This document shows positions 38,014-47,196 of a DNA stretch of 64,000 bases, piece after piece. Location: NCBI GenBank assembly GCA_000759755.1, contig BBMW01000005.1:124001-188000 (forward strand). Reading direction: 5' to 3'. This stretch comes from Citrobacter werkmanii NBRC 105721 (GTDB lineage Bacteria > Pseudomonadota > Gammaproteobacteria > Enterobacterales > Enterobacteriaceae). Under the pieces are notes generated by a model, which worked only from the letters and a program-made list of their open reading frames with translations, did no database searches and had not been told where the DNA came from. The position numbers and the translations under genes were made by a program. Every line of letters begins with the position of its first letter. Position 1 is the stretch's first letter.

Positions 38014-39975
38014 ATGCGCCAGCAACCTCATCACCTTGAATTGTTAAGTCCGGCTCGGGATACCGCCATTGCGCGCGAAGCCATTCTGCACGGCGCAGAC
38101 GCCGTTTACATTGGCGGACCGGGATTTGGCGCGCGTCATAACGCCAGCAACAGCCTGAAAGATATCGCCGAACTGGTGCCTTTTGCCCATCGCTTCGGGG
38201 CGAAAATCTTTGTGACGCTGAATACGATTTTGCACGATGATGAACTGGAGCCCGCACAGCGATTAATTACCGATCTGTACCAGACCGGTGTTGATGCTCT
38301 GATTGTGCAGGATATGGGGATTCTGGAGCTGGATATTCCCCCCATTGAGCTGCATGCCAGCACGCAGTGTGATATTCGCAGCGTCGAGAAGGCGAAGTTT
38401 CTGTCTGATGTCGGATTTACCCAGATTGTCCTGGCGCGGGAACTGAGCCTTGAGCAAATTAACGCCATCCACCAGGCCACGGACGCGACCATTGAATTTT
38501 TCATTCACGGTGCGTTGTGCGTTGCCTATTCAGGTCAGTGTTATATTTCACATGCGCAAACCGGACGTAGCGCTAACCGCGGCGACTGCTCCCAGGCTTG
38601 CCGTCTGCCGTATACCTTGAAAGACGATCAGGGGCGCGTGGTGTCCTATGAAAAACACCTGCTGTCGATGAAAGATAACGATCAGACCGCCAACCTGGGC
38701 GCGTTGATTGATGCAGGCGTGCGCTCTTTCAAAATCGAAGGGCGCTACAAAGACATGAGCTATGTGAAGAATATTACCGCGCATTATCGTCAGATGCTCG
38801 ACGCCATCATTGAAGAGCGCGGCGACCTTGCCCGTTCATCAGCCGGACGCACCGAACATTTCTTTACCCCCTCCACGGAAAAAACCTTCCATCGCGGTAG
38901 CACCGATTATTTTGTCAATGCGCGTAAGGGCGATATCGGCGCGTTTGACTCGCCAAAATTCATTGGTCTGCCGGTTGGTGAAGTCCTGAAGGTCGCGAAA
39001 GATCATCTGGATGTTGAGGTCACCGAGCCGCTGGCGAACGGCGATGGTCTGAACGTGTTAATCAAGCGTGAGGTGGTTGGTTTCCGTGCCAATACCGTTG
39101 AAAAAACGGGGCACAATCGATATCGGGTGTGGCCGAATGAAATGCCAGCCGATTTGCACAAAGTGCGTCCGCATCATCCGCTGAACCGTAATCTCGATCA
39201 TAACTGGCAGCAGGCGTTAACCAAAACCTCCAGCGAACGTCGTATCGCGGTTGATATTGAGCTGGGTGGCTGGCAGGAGCAGTTGATCCTGACGCTCACC
39301 AGTGAAGAGGGGGTGAGCGTTACTCATACGCTGGACGGTCACTTTGACGAAGCGAACAATGCAGAAAAAGCGTTGAGCAATCTGCAGGATGGTCTGGCCA
39401 AACTTGGACAAACGCTTTATTACGCCCGCGATATTCAGGTTAATCTGCCGGGGGCGCTGTTTGTGCCAAACGGTCAACTCAATCAACTGCGACGTGAAGC
39501 TGTCGATATGCTGGATGCGGCGCGTTTGCAAAACTATCAGCGCGGCAGTCGCAAACCGGTTTCACAGCCTGCGCCGGTGTATCCACAAACTCATCTGAGC
39601 TTCCTGGCAAACGTCTACAACCATAAAGCGCGTGAGTTTTATCACCGTTATGGCGTTCAGTTGATTGACGCGGCCTATGAAGCGCACGAAGAAAAGGGCG
39701 ATGTGCCGGTGATGATCACCAAACATTGCCTGCGTTTTGCGTTTAACCTGTGCCCGAAACAGGCGAAAGGAAACATCAAGAGCTGGAAAGCCACACCGAT
39801 GCAACTGGTAAACGGCGATGAAGTTCTGACGCTGAAATTTGATTGCCGACCGTGCGAAATGCATGTAATCGGCAAGATGAAACATCACATTCTGAAGATG
39901 CCATTGCCGGGCAGCATCGTCGCTTCCGTCAGTCCTGAAGATCTGATGAAAACATTGCCGAAGCGCAAACCTTAA
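38014..39975 (+). CDS. rlhA: RlhA (YdcP), 23S rRNA 5-hydroxycytidine C2501 synthase, U32 peptidase family
   Basis: A 653-residue protein, the same length as E. coli RlhA. The N-terminal U32 domain begins LELLSPARDTAIAREAILHGADAVYIGG region (about 9-36) and contains the cysteines HGALCVAYSGQC and GDCSQACRLPY near 168-200 that hold an iron-sulfur centre in this family; further cysteines CLRFAFNLCP and DCRPCEMH lie near 578 and 616. It hydroxylates C2501 of 23S rRNA using prephenate as oxygen-donor cofactor. Start at ATG 38014. Its 3' end overlaps the convergent yncJ by 4 bases. Confidence 0.96.
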   Translation: MRQQPHHLELLSPARDTAIAREAILHGADAVYIGGPGFGARHNASNSLKDIAELVPFAHRFGAKIFVTLNTILHDDELEPAQRLITDLYQTGVDALIVQDMGILELDIPPIELHASTQCDIRSVEKAKFLSDVGFTQIVLARELSLEQINAIHQATDATIEFFIHGALCVAYSGQCYISHAQTGRSANRGDCSQACRLPYTLKDDQGRVVSYEKHLLSMKDNDQTANLGALIDAGVRSFKIEGRYKDMSYVKNITAHYRQMLDAIIEERGDLARSSAGRTEHFFTPSTEKTFHRGSTDYFVNARKGDIGAFDSPKFIGLPVGEVLKVAKDHLDVEVTEPLANGDGLNVLIKREVVGFRANTVEKTGHNRYRVWPNEMPADLHKVRPHHPLNRNLDHNWQQALTKTSSERRIAVDIELGGWQEQLILTLTSEEGVSVTHTLDGHFDEANNAEKALSNLQDGLAKLGQTLYYARDIQVNLPGALFVPNGQLNQLRREAVDMLDAARLQNYQRGSRKPVSQPAPVYPQTHLSFLANVYNHKAREFYHRYGVQLIDAAYEAHEEKGDVPVMITKHCLRFAFNLCPKQAKGNIKSWKATPMQLVNGDEVLTLKFDCRPCEMHVIGKMKHHILKMPLPGSIVASVSPEDLMKTLPKRKP

Positions 39976-40202
39976 CCCTGGTGAGTATCGGGTTTGCGTG
40001 ATTTTTGCCAGTAATGATGTTCGCGAAGATCGGCGGCGGATTCTTCCGCCGTCACGCGTAGCTCATCGCTGTCGGCGGTGTGCCGTAATACGTGATCGGC
40101 ATTCTGCACCTGAAGATATTCATGCCCCTGATTGGTTGCGAGAAGTTGACCTGAAAAAAGCGCGCTGGCCAGCAATAACACCGTTAATCCTTTCTTAAAC
40201 AT
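39972..40202 (-). CDS. yncJ: YncJ, small periplasmic DUF2554 protein
   Basis: A 76-residue exported protein matching E. coli YncJ (76). Signal peptide residues 1-22 (MFKKGLTVLLLASALFSGQLLA) precede a short, charged, histidine-rich mature part ending HHYWQKSRKPDTHQG. In E. coli it belongs to the Cpx envelope-stress regulon; I did not find a clear CpxR box upstream here. AGGGTGCAAG upstream on the minus strand serves translation. Function unknown. Confidence 0.9.
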   Translation of the reverse strand: MFKKGLTVLLLASALFSGQLLATNQGHEYLQVQNADHVLRHTADSDELRVTAEESAADLREHHYWQKSRKPDTHQG

Positions 40203-40348
40203 CTTGCACCCTCTGGTACGTTAGCAACGGAAGTGGCGATAATTTCACCTAGTGACTATTCAATATTTTAATCGGTGAAATGGCAATCTCTGTTTTGCCA
40301 GTGAGATGTTTTTTGCATTTTTGTTTGGTTAACGTTGGGATTTGTTAC

Positions 40349-40375
40349 AACCGGGAAGCATCGCGCTGCCCGGTT
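40349..40375. terminator. hairpin downstream of the bd-oxidase operon
   Basis: AACCGGGAAGC (40349-40359) pairs with GCTGCCCGGTT (40365-40375) with one mismatch. It lies 17 bases after the last gene of the minus-strand oxidase operon; a short T-run follows only on the plus strand. Confidence 0.6.
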
Positions 40376-40391
40376 GTTTTCAGGGAGAGTC

Positions 40392-40517
40392 TCAGGACTT
40401 AAAGCCAGCAGCCGTCATCAGTAAACGAAAGAACATACCGACGGCGGCCAGGGCCAGCACGCTGCCACCCCAGAGGATCACTAGCCACATCAGGCGTTTC
40501 CAGATTGATTGTTGCAT
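40392..40517 (-). CDS. DUF2474 microprotein, small subunit of the bd-type oxidase
   Basis: A 41-residue single-helix protein, easily missed because of its size. It begins MQQSIWKRLMWLVILWGG, continues SVLALAAVGMFFRLLMTA and ends AGFKS. Positive residues flank one membrane helix (about 10-33). The start overlaps the preceding cydB-like stop by one base (TGATG), so translation is coupled. DUF2474 proteins follow CydB-type genes and are thought to stabilise the haem site of the oxidase, like CydX and CbdX. Identification rests on size, topology and position. Confidence 0.85.
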   Translation of the reverse strand: MQQSIWKRLMWLVILWGGSVLALAAVGMFFRLLMTAAGFKS

Positions 40518-41527
40518 CAATGATACCCCTCACCATGTTGAACTTTGCCGCGGAAAACGTAGTAGCTCCAGGAGGTATATACCAGGATTATCGGGATAAT
40601 CAGTAGGGCGCCAACCAACATAAAGCCTTGGCTTTGCGCTGGCGCTGCTGCCTGCCAGAGCGTAATGGACGGCGGAATAATATGCGGCCATATGCTGATC
40701 CCCAGACCGCTGAACCCAAGGAAGATCAATCCCAACGTCAAAATAAACGGTAGTGCATGGCTGTGTTGTTGGTCCAGTGAGCGCCACAGCCACATACTGA
40801 TCAACAGCACCAGCAGCGGAACCGGCATCAGGAACCACAGGTTGGGCAGGCTAAACCAGCGCTCGGCAATCGCACTGTGCGCCAGCGGCGTCCACAGGCT
40901 GATAATGGCGATAACAACCAGCATCGCCAGCAGCAGTTTTTTGGCCACGCGGCGCATTTTATCCTGCAACGGATTTTCGCTTTTCATCACCAGCCATGTT
41001 GCTCCCAACAGGGCGTAGGCCACGACCAGCCCAACACCACAGAACAGCGTGAACGGGGTCAGCCAGTCTAAAGGACCGCCGCTGTAGCTGCGTCCGGTTA
41101 CAGAGAATCCGTTAAGCACGGCACCTACCACGATGCCCTGAGTGAATGTCGCCAGAATTGAGCCGCCGAGAAAAGCTTTATCCCAGAATGGTCGATGTGC
41201 TGGCGTGGCATTAAAGCGAAACTCAAAAGCGACGCCGCGAAAAATCAGGCCGAGCAGCATCAGGGTTAGCGGGATTGTCAGCGCATCGACAATCACTGCA
41301 TAGGCCAGGGGGAAAGCGCCGAATAATCCGGCCCCGCCCAGTACCAGCCACGTTTCGTTGCCGTCCCATACGGGGGCGACGCTATTCACCATCACATCAC
41401 GGTCATCAGCATCCTGAATTGCAGGAAACAAAATGCCGATACCGAGATCGAAACCATCCATCACGATGTACATCAACGTGGCGAACACGATAATGACAAA
41501 CCAGATAACTGATAAATCGATACCCAT
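40517..41527 (-). CDS. cytochrome bd-type quinol oxidase subunit II (CydB-like, short form)
   Basis: A 336-residue, eight-helix subunit II. The N-terminal MDGFDLGIGILFPAI region (about 22-36) and GNETWLVLGGAGLFGAFPLAYA near 56-77 are family hallmarks. It is shorter than E. coli CydB (379) and AppB (378), as in cyanide-insensitive-type (Cio) oxidases and in the third bd oxidase of Salmonella (CyxB). Its start and the subunit I stop meet at 41527. Together with subunit I and the microprotein it forms an inner-membrane oxidase that reduces oxygen without pumping protons. Confidence 0.88.
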   Translation of the reverse strand: MGIDLSVIWFVIIVFATLMYIVMDGFDLGIGILFPAIQDADDRDVMVNSVAPVWDGNETWLVLGGAGLFGAFPLAYAVIVDALTIPLTLMLLGLIFRGVAFEFRFNATPAHRPFWDKAFLGGSILATFTQGIVVGAVLNGFSVTGRSYSGGPLDWLTPFTLFCGVGLVVAYALLGATWLVMKSENPLQDKMRRVAKKLLLAMLVVIAIISLWTPLAHSAIAERWFSLPNLWFLMPVPLLVLLISMWLWRSLDQQHSHALPFILTLGLIFLGFSGLGISIWPHIIPPSITLWQAAAPAQSQGFMLVGALLIIPIILVYTSWSYYVFRGKVQHGEGYH

Positions 41528-42930
41528 TAGCGGTGAGCCTCCGGTTGAGAATCAAGAACTGCAGCAGAAAGCGGTCGTGCAGGCGTGCCGGATGGCGGCG
41601 TTGACGGATCATCTTCCTGTGGCCCTTTACGGATCAGGCGAATCATATAGCTGTAACCGACGCCAAACACTGAGCTGTACACCACAAAGAATGACAGCAA
41701 GCTGATGCTCATATGTAGATCGCCATGCGCGGATACTGCATCTGCGGTACGTTGCAGACCGTAGACCACCCACGGTTGACGGCCAACTTCAGTGGTTACC
41801 CAGCCAGCCAGTATGGCAATCAGACCGGAGGGACCCATCCATAATGCAAAACGCAGGAAAGGACGTGAGGTGTATAGCCGCTGCTTGTAACGTAGCCGCA
41901 GGGCGATCGCGCCCAGCAGGATCATCAGCATGCCTAGCCCTGCCATAATGCGAAACGACCAGAACACCATGGTTGAGTTGGGTCGATCTTCTTTAGGAAA
42001 CTCTTTTAGGGCCGGGACTTGTTTATCCAGGCTGTGGGTCAGGATCAGACTGCCCAGCGCCGGGATCTCCAGTCCATAGCGGGTACGCTCCTGTTCCATA
42101 TCCGGCCAACCGAACAGCAATAGCGGAGTAGGTTCACCGGGCGGATTTTCCCAATGTCCTTCAATCGCCGCAATTTTTGCCGGCTGGTGTTTCAGCGTAT
42201 TCAAACCGTGCATATCACCAATCAATGCCTGTAACGGGGCGACGATTAATGTCATCCACAGCGCCATCGAAAACATAGCGCGAATAGCTGGCGTATTGTT
42301 TCCGCGCAGCAAATGCCACGCCGCAGAAGCCGCCACAAATAACGCGCTGCTGAGGAAGGCGGCTACAGACATATGCAGCAAACGATAAGGGAATGAGGGA
42401 TTGAAGATAACGGCGAACCAGTCGACGGGAACAACCTGCCCATTAACGATTTCATAGCCTTGCGGCGTCTGCATCCAGCTGTTGGAGGCGAGGATCCAGA
42501 AGGTAGAAATAATGGTACCCAGTGCAACCATACAGGTCGCGAAGAAGTGCAGGCCAGGGCCCACGCGATTCCAGCCGAACAGCATTACTCCAAGGAAACC
42601 CGCTTCGAGGAAAAAGGCGGTTAACACTTCATAGGTCAGTAGCGGTCCGGTGATGCTCCCGGCGAACTCGGAAAAACCGCTCCAGTTGGTGCCGAATTGA
42701 TAGGCCATCACCAGCCCGGAAACCACGCCCATACCAAAGTTTACGGCGAATATTTTGGACCAGAAATGATATAGCGAGCGCCAGGTGGGATTTTTCGTTT
42801 TTAACCATAGTCCTTCGAGCACTGCCAGATAACTGGCGAGCCCGATTGTAATGGCCGGAAAGATAATGTGGAAGGATACCGTAAACGCGAACTGGATCCT
42901 CGCCAGGTGAAACGCGTCAAGACCGAACAT
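41527..42930 (-). CDS. cytochrome bd-type quinol oxidase subunit I (CydA-like, short Q-loop form)
   Basis: A 467-residue subunit I. Haem ligands are recognisable: the b595 histidine in [11 protein letters not shown] near 19, glutamates in [18 protein letters not shown] near 99-107, the b558 histidine in [11 protein letters not shown] near 185 and its methionine partner in the [15 protein letters not shown] stretch, plus [16 protein letters not shown] near 378. The Q-loop is short, so the protein is closer to CioA/CyxA than to CydA (522). Start at ATG 42930, preceded on the minus strand by GGAG with a 6-base spacer; an upstream TTG at 42948 is rejected. Not present at this locus in K-12. Confidence 0.88.
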   Translation of the reverse strand: MFGLDAFHLARIQFAFTVSFHIIFPAITIGLASYLAVLEGLWLKTKNPTWRSLYHFWSKIFAVNFGMGVVSGLVMAYQFGTNWSGFSEFAGSITGPLLTYEVLTAFFLEAGFLGVMLFGWNRVGPGLHFFATCMVALGTIISTFWILASNSWMQTPQGYEIVNGQVVPVDWFAVIFNPSFPYRLLHMSVAAFLSSALFVAASAAWHLLRGNNTPAIRAMFSMALWMTLIVAPLQALIGDMHGLNTLKHQPAKIAAIEGHWENPPGEPTPLLLFGWPDMEQERTRYGLEIPALGSLILTHSLDKQVPALKEFPKEDRPNSTMVFWSFRIMAGLGMLMILLGAIALRLRYKQRLYTSRPFLRFALWMGPSGLIAILAGWVTTEVGRQPWVVYGLQRTADAVSAHGDLHMSISLLSFFVVYSSVFGVGYSYMIRLIRKGPQEDDPSTPPSGTPARPLSAAVLDSQPEAHR

Positions 42931-43143
42931 GCTTAACTCCGCAGGCAAAATTGATTTGGCGCAATTCTAAGCCTGGGAAGCAATAGAGGGCAGAAACAGA
43001 ACAGTTCTTTTTAACCATAACAGTTGCACTATTGCTATGGTTTTCACAAAAGCAGGGACCTTCAATGTTGATGCCTTGATTAGTTCAAAAAGTGAATTAG
43101 CACTTTGTTATATTCGCCGCAAATAATTCATTGGAACAATAAA

Positions 43144-44151
43144 ATGAGCGGAATCGACTTTGTCGTTTTGTGGGTTGACTCAAGTGATTTAGCCTGGCAG
43201 GATAGTTTTTCCCAACATAAAGCCGCGTGTTACCACGATGAGGGTGCTATACACCCGGCACGGTTCAGGGATATGGGTATCTTTAATTATTGGTTCAGAT
43301 GTGTTGAAAAATATGCACCATGGGTCAGGAAGATACATTTAGTTACATGCGGACAAATTCCTGCATGGCTTAATGTTCATCATAAGAAATTAAATATCGT
43401 TTTTCATGAGCAGTTCATCGAAAGTAAGTATCTGCCGACCTTCAACTCAAATGCGATAGAACTTAATATTCACAAAATTAATGATTTGAGTGATAAGTTT
43501 GTGTTATTTAATGATGACACTTTCATCACGGCACCGCTGAGCGAAAACTTCTACTTTGATCACGGTAAACCTAATGACTTTCTGATTTTAAAGAGAAATC
43601 CACCAACCAATAAAGATGACCTTATCATGAGTTCATCAGATTTTCTCAATGTCAGCATCTTAAATAGCCACTTTAGTAAACATGTTACAATGCGAGAGAA
43701 TAAGAGTAAATATTACAACATGTGTTACAAAAGACGACTATTGAAAAATTTTTCTAACAGAAAAGAGAAGTTTTTTGAAGGCTTTTACAGCCGACATATT
43801 CCACAGCCATTTTTGAAAAGCACATTTAATGAGATATGGCAGGTAGAAGAAAAACTGCTGAGAGAAACGATCAGCAAGAAATTCAGAGAGCCTTTGTGCT
43901 TAACGCAATATTTATTCCGTTACTGGCAACTGGCTAAAGGAACGTTTAACCCACAAAACCCCCTAAAGAGAGGGAAGTATTTTAATTTGTCTTCTAAAAG
44001 TATCAATGATGCTATCAAAACGCTAACCGATGGAACCGCTCAGGTCTGCTTTAATGATACAGAAATACTTAATGATTTTGATGCTGTGACCAATAAGTTG
44101 CGAACAGCCTTTGAGAAAAAGCTCAGTGAGAAATCAGAGTTTGAGCTTTAA
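43144..44151 (+). CDS. Stealth-family sugar-1-phosphate transferase (capsular polysaccharide phosphotransferase-like), orphan
   Basis: A 335-residue protein with the Stealth conserved regions in order: CR1 IDFVVLWVDSSDLAWQ at 4-19; CR2 with FRDMGIFNYWFRCVEKYAPW near 42-61, PTFNSNAIE near 99-107 and FVLFNDDTFI near 118-127; a CR3-like HIPQPFLKS region near 220; and a CR4-like VCFNDTE near 307. The family transfers hexose-1-phosphate from UDP-sugars to make phosphodiester-linked glycans. The gene is clearly AT-richer than its neighbours, with frequent AAA, AAT and TTT codons, which points to horizontal acquisition. ATG 43144 fits the family start. No capsule or export genes surround it. Confidence 0.85.
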   Translation: MSGIDFVVLWVDSSDLAWQDSFSQHKAACYHDEGAIHPARFRDMGIFNYWFRCVEKYAPWVRKIHLVTCGQIPAWLNVHHKKLNIVFHEQFIESKYLPTFNSNAIELNIHKINDLSDKFVLFNDDTFITAPLSENFYFDHGKPNDFLILKRNPPTNKDDLIMSSSDFLNVSILNSHFSKHVTMRENKSKYYNMCYKRRLLKNFSNRKEKFFEGFYSRHIPQPFLKSTFNEIWQVEEKLLRETISKKFREPLCLTQYLFRYWQLAKGTFNPQNPLKRGKYFNLSSKSINDAIKTLTDGTAQVCFNDTEILNDFDAVTNKLRTAFEKKLSEKSEFEL

Positions 44152-44183
44152 AGTGATCGCTGCGCACCTTTCATAAAAAATCT

Positions 44184-44223
44184 AACCGTTATGAAATCTA
44201 ATCAAATTTTGGTCATAACAGTT
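44184..44223. promoter_or_regulatory. inverted repeat upstream of ydcR
   Basis: AACCGTTATG (44184-44193) and CATAACAGTT (44214-44223) are inverted copies with one mismatch and a 20-base gap. The same CATAACAGTT occurs at 43016-43025 in the oxidase/Stealth divergent region. Possible YdcR (MocR-type) operator. Confidence 0.45.
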
Positions 44224-44295
44224 ATAAAAAATGTCTTGATTATGTAAACTGATATACACAGTGGTTGTCACCAACACCGGTAATCAGGACGAAAC

Positions 44296-45705
44296 ATGAA
44301 AAAGTACCAGCGACTGGCAGAGCAAATTCGCGAGCAAATCGCGTCTGGCGTATGGCAACCCGGCGATCGTCTGCCTTCTTTGCGTGAGCAGGTGGTCAGC
44401 AGCGGGATGAGTTTTATGACCGTTGGCCATGCCTATCAGTTGCTGGAAAGCCAGGGCCGGATTATTGCCCGGCCACAGTCGGGTTACTATGTTGCCGCAC
44501 GTCCCGAACGCGAGCTGGCAGCGCCGCCAGCGCAGGTGATGCGCGACGAAGCGGTGGATATCAACACCTACATTTTTGATATGCTACAGGCCAGTCGGGA
44601 TGCGTCGGTGATGCCATTTGCCTCTGCGTTCCCTGACCCGCGTCTGTTCCCCCTCCAGCAGTTAAACCGCTCGCTGGCGCAGGTGAGTAAAACGGCCACG
44701 GCGATGAGCGTGATCGAAAACTTGCCGCCGGGGAATCAAGAGCTGCGCCATGCCATCGCCCGCCGCTATGCCCAACAGGGGATGACTATTTCACCTGACG
44801 AAATTGTGATCACCACCGGTGCGCTAGAAGCCCTCAACCTGAGCCTGCAGGCGGTCACCGAGCCGGGTGACTGGGTAATTGTCGAAAACCCCTGTTTTTA
44901 TGGCGCATTGCAGGCACTGGAGCGATTACGTCTGAAGGCGCTGTCTGTTGCCACTGATGTTAAAGAAGGGATCGATCTTACCGCGCTCGAGCAGGCATTG
45001 CAGGAGTATCCGGTAAAAGCGTGTTGGTTGATGACCAACAGCCAAAATCCGCTGGGATTTACGCTCAGCGCAGAGAAAAAAGCGCATCTGGTCGCATTAC
45101 TGGAGAAATATCATGTGATGCTGATTGAAGATGATGTTTATAGCGAACTGTACTTTGGTCGAGAAAAACCGCTCCCCGCCAAAGCCTGGGATCGCAGCGA
45201 TAGCGTTCTGCATTGTTCATCATTCTCAAAATGCCTGGTGCCCGGATTTCGTATTGGCTGGGTGGCGGCAGGGAAACATGCCCGGCGCATTCAGCGACTC
45301 CAGCTAATGAGCACCTTATCCACCAGTTCCCCCATGCAGCTTGCTCTCGTGGACTATTTGTCAACCCGACGCTATGACGCGCATCTGCGCCGTTTACGCC
45401 GTCAACTTGCAGAACGCAAACAGCAGGCCTGGCAAACGCTACTGCGCCATCTTCCGGCGGAGGTCAAAATTCACCACAACGACAGCGGCTATTTTCTGTG
45501 GCTCGAACTGCCGGAACCGCTGGATGCGGGAGAGCTCAGTACGCAAGCGTTGGCGCACCACATCAGCATTGCGCCGGGGAAAATGTTCTCAACCTCGGGA
45601 AGCTGGACACGTTTCTTTCGCTTTAATACCGCATGGCACTGGGGAGAACGCGAGGAACTGGCGGTGAAACAGCTTGGAAAATTAATTCGCGAAATGATGA
45701 AATAA
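44296..45705 (+). CDS. ydcR: YdcR, MocR-family (GntR HTH plus aminotransferase-like) regulator
   Basis: A 469-residue protein, essentially the length of E. coli YdcR. Residues 1-70 form a GntR winged helix (YQRLAEQIREQIASGVWQ, LPSLREQ), followed by a fold-type I aminotransferase domain. The PLP lysine lies in HCSSFSKCLVPGFRIGW near 305-321, and the aspartate and asparagine of the cofactor site lie in LMTNSQNPLG and LIEDDVYSELYFG near 245-290. MocR proteins bind PLP and often control amine or PLP genes; here the following ydcSTUV-patD operon is the obvious candidate target. A terminator follows. Confidence 0.94.
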   Translation: MKKYQRLAEQIREQIASGVWQPGDRLPSLREQVVSSGMSFMTVGHAYQLLESQGRIIARPQSGYYVAARPERELAAPPAQVMRDEAVDINTYIFDMLQASRDASVMPFASAFPDPRLFPLQQLNRSLAQVSKTATAMSVIENLPPGNQELRHAIARRYAQQGMTISPDEIVITTGALEALNLSLQAVTEPGDWVIVENPCFYGALQALERLRLKALSVATDVKEGIDLTALEQALQEYPVKACWLMTNSQNPLGFTLSAEKKAHLVALLEKYHVMLIEDDVYSELYFGREKPLPAKAWDRSDSVLHCSSFSKCLVPGFRIGWVAAGKHARRIQRLQLMSTLSTSSPMQLALVDYLSTRRYDAHLRRLRRQLAERKQQAWQTLLRHLPAEVKIHHNDSGYFLWLELPEPLDAGELSTQALAHHISIAPGKMFSTSGSWTRFFRFNTAWHWGEREELAVKQLGKLIREMMK

Positions 45706-45710
45706 AATCT

Positions 45711-45743
45711 AACGCGCTATTCAATATAAAAGAATAGTGCGTT
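45711..45743 (+). terminator. terminator of ydcR
   Basis: AACGCGCTATTC (45711-45722) pairs with GAATAGTGCGTT (45732-45743) with one G-U, followed by CTTATTTTC. Confidence 0.75.
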
Positions 45744-45852
45744 CTTATTTTCGAAATAGAGAATACCGAACCCTGATGTTATTTATATCGGGTGCTACCA
45801 TACAAAAAATCAATAGTTCTTACTATTGCCACCTCTACGCCTAACTCCTTGT

Positions 45853-45859
45853 CTATACT
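45853..45859 (+). promoter_or_regulatory. sigma-S-like -10 element of ydcS with long leader
   Basis: CTATACT at 45853-45859 equals the RpoS-preferred -10 sequence; ydcS is RpoS-dependent in E. coli. Transcription from here would leave an untranslated leader of about 165 bases before ATG 46035. The 329-base gap 45706-46034 otherwise holds only the ydcR terminator and this leader, with small hairpins such as GAGC-GTTA-GCTC near 45899. Confidence 0.55.
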
Positions 45860-46034
45860 CCAGAAGATTAAAACACCCGGTCAGAATCAGTAGCGTAATG
45901 AGCGTTAGCTCACAACCTGATTAAATTTCCTTGCGCCAGCAGGAACGCTTAGCACACCCCGACTATTTTTAGGAAAGGACATATATTTACGGCAAGGCTG
46001 CCGCTCAATATTTTTTCGACAGGAGTAAGATGTT

Positions 46035-47180
46035 ATGAGCAAGCAATTTGCCCTCAGTAGCCTGTGTGCGCTCAGTATGACGCTGATGACTGCACAGGCA
46101 GCCGAACCCCCTACATCATTAGATAAACCGGAAGGCCGCCTGGATATTATTGCCTGGCCGGGTTATATCGAGCGCGGACAAACCGATAAACAATATGACT
46201 GGGTCTCGCAGTTTGAGAAAGATACCGGCTGCGCGGTCAATGTTAAAACGGCGGCCACATCTGATGAGATGGTCAGCCTGATGGCAAAAGGCGGCTACGA
46301 CCTGGTGACCGCGTCCGGTGACGCTTCACTGCGTCTGATTATGGGTAAACGCGTGCAGCCGATTAACACTGCGCTGATCCCAAACTGGAAAAGTATCGAT
46401 CCACGCGTGGTGAAAGGCGAGTGGTTTAACGTTGGCGGAAAAGTATATGGCACCCCGTATCAGTGGGGACCAAACTTGCTGATGTATAACACCAAAACTT
46501 TCCCAACACCGCCAGATAGCTGGAACGTGGTGTTTGTTGAGCAAAAACTTGAGGATGGAAAAAGCAATAAAGGACGCGTGCAGGCCTACGATGGCCCGAT
46601 CTATATCGCCGATGCCGCGTTATTCGTTAAAGCCACCCAGCCGCAATTAGGCATCACCGATCCCTACCAACTCACCGAACAGCAGTATCAGGCGGTTATA
46701 AAAGTCCTGAGCGATCAGCATGCGCTAATCCATCGCTATTGGCACGATACCACTGTGCAAATGAGTGACTTCAAAAACGAAGGCGTGGTGGCATCCAGCG
46801 CCTGGCCTTATCAGGCTAACGCCCTGAAAGCAGAAGGTCAGCCTGTTGCCACGGTATTCCCAAAAGAAGGGGTTACCGGTTGGGCTGACACCACCATGCT
46901 GCATAGTGCAGCGAAACACCCGGTGTGCGCTTACAAATGGATGAACTGGTCATTAACCCCGAAAGTACAGGGCGACGTAGCCGCCTGGTTTGGTTCTCTG
47001 CCAGTGGTGCCTGAAGGATGTAAAGCCAGCCCGCTGTTGGGTGAAAAGGGCTGTGAAACCAACGGCTATAGCTACTTTGACAAAATCGCCTTCTGGAAAA
47101 CGCCAATGGCGGAAGGTGGCAAATTCGTTCCTTACAGTCGCTGGACGCAGGATTACATCGCCATTATGGGCGGTCGTTAA
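46035..47180 (+). CDS. ydcS: YdcS, periplasmic substrate-binding protein of the YdcSTUV ABC transporter
   Basis: A 381-residue protein with a signal peptide ending TAQAA near residue 23, the same length as E. coli YdcS. The mature domain is a polyamine/spermidine-type binding protein (DIIAWPGYIERGQTD near 38; YGTPYQWGPNLLMYN near 137). It feeds a putative polyamine or putrescine importer; E. coli YdcS has also been linked to short-chain polyhydroxybutyrate synthesis. CAGGAG precedes the start. First gene of the ydcSTUV-patD operon; 16 bases separate it from ydcT. Confidence 0.95.
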   Translation: MSKQFALSSLCALSMTLMTAQAAEPPTSLDKPEGRLDIIAWPGYIERGQTDKQYDWVSQFEKDTGCAVNVKTAATSDEMVSLMAKGGYDLVTASGDASLRLIMGKRVQPINTALIPNWKSIDPRVVKGEWFNVGGKVYGTPYQWGPNLLMYNTKTFPTPPDSWNVVFVEQKLEDGKSNKGRVQAYDGPIYIADAALFVKATQPQLGITDPYQLTEQQYQAVIKVLSDQHALIHRYWHDTTVQMSDFKNEGVVASSAWPYQANALKAEGQPVATVFPKEGVTGWADTTMLHSAAKHPVCAYKWMNWSLTPKVQGDVAAWFGSLPVVPEGCKASPLLGEKGCETNGYSYFDKIAFWKTPMAEGGKFVPYSRWTQDYIAIMGGR

Positions 47181-47196
47181 TTCCGCTGGGGGTTTT

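Noticed and set aside
40203-40330. Possible CpxR box upstream of yncJ
   Set aside because: GCAAA motifs occur but not with the GTAAA-N5-GTAAA spacing.
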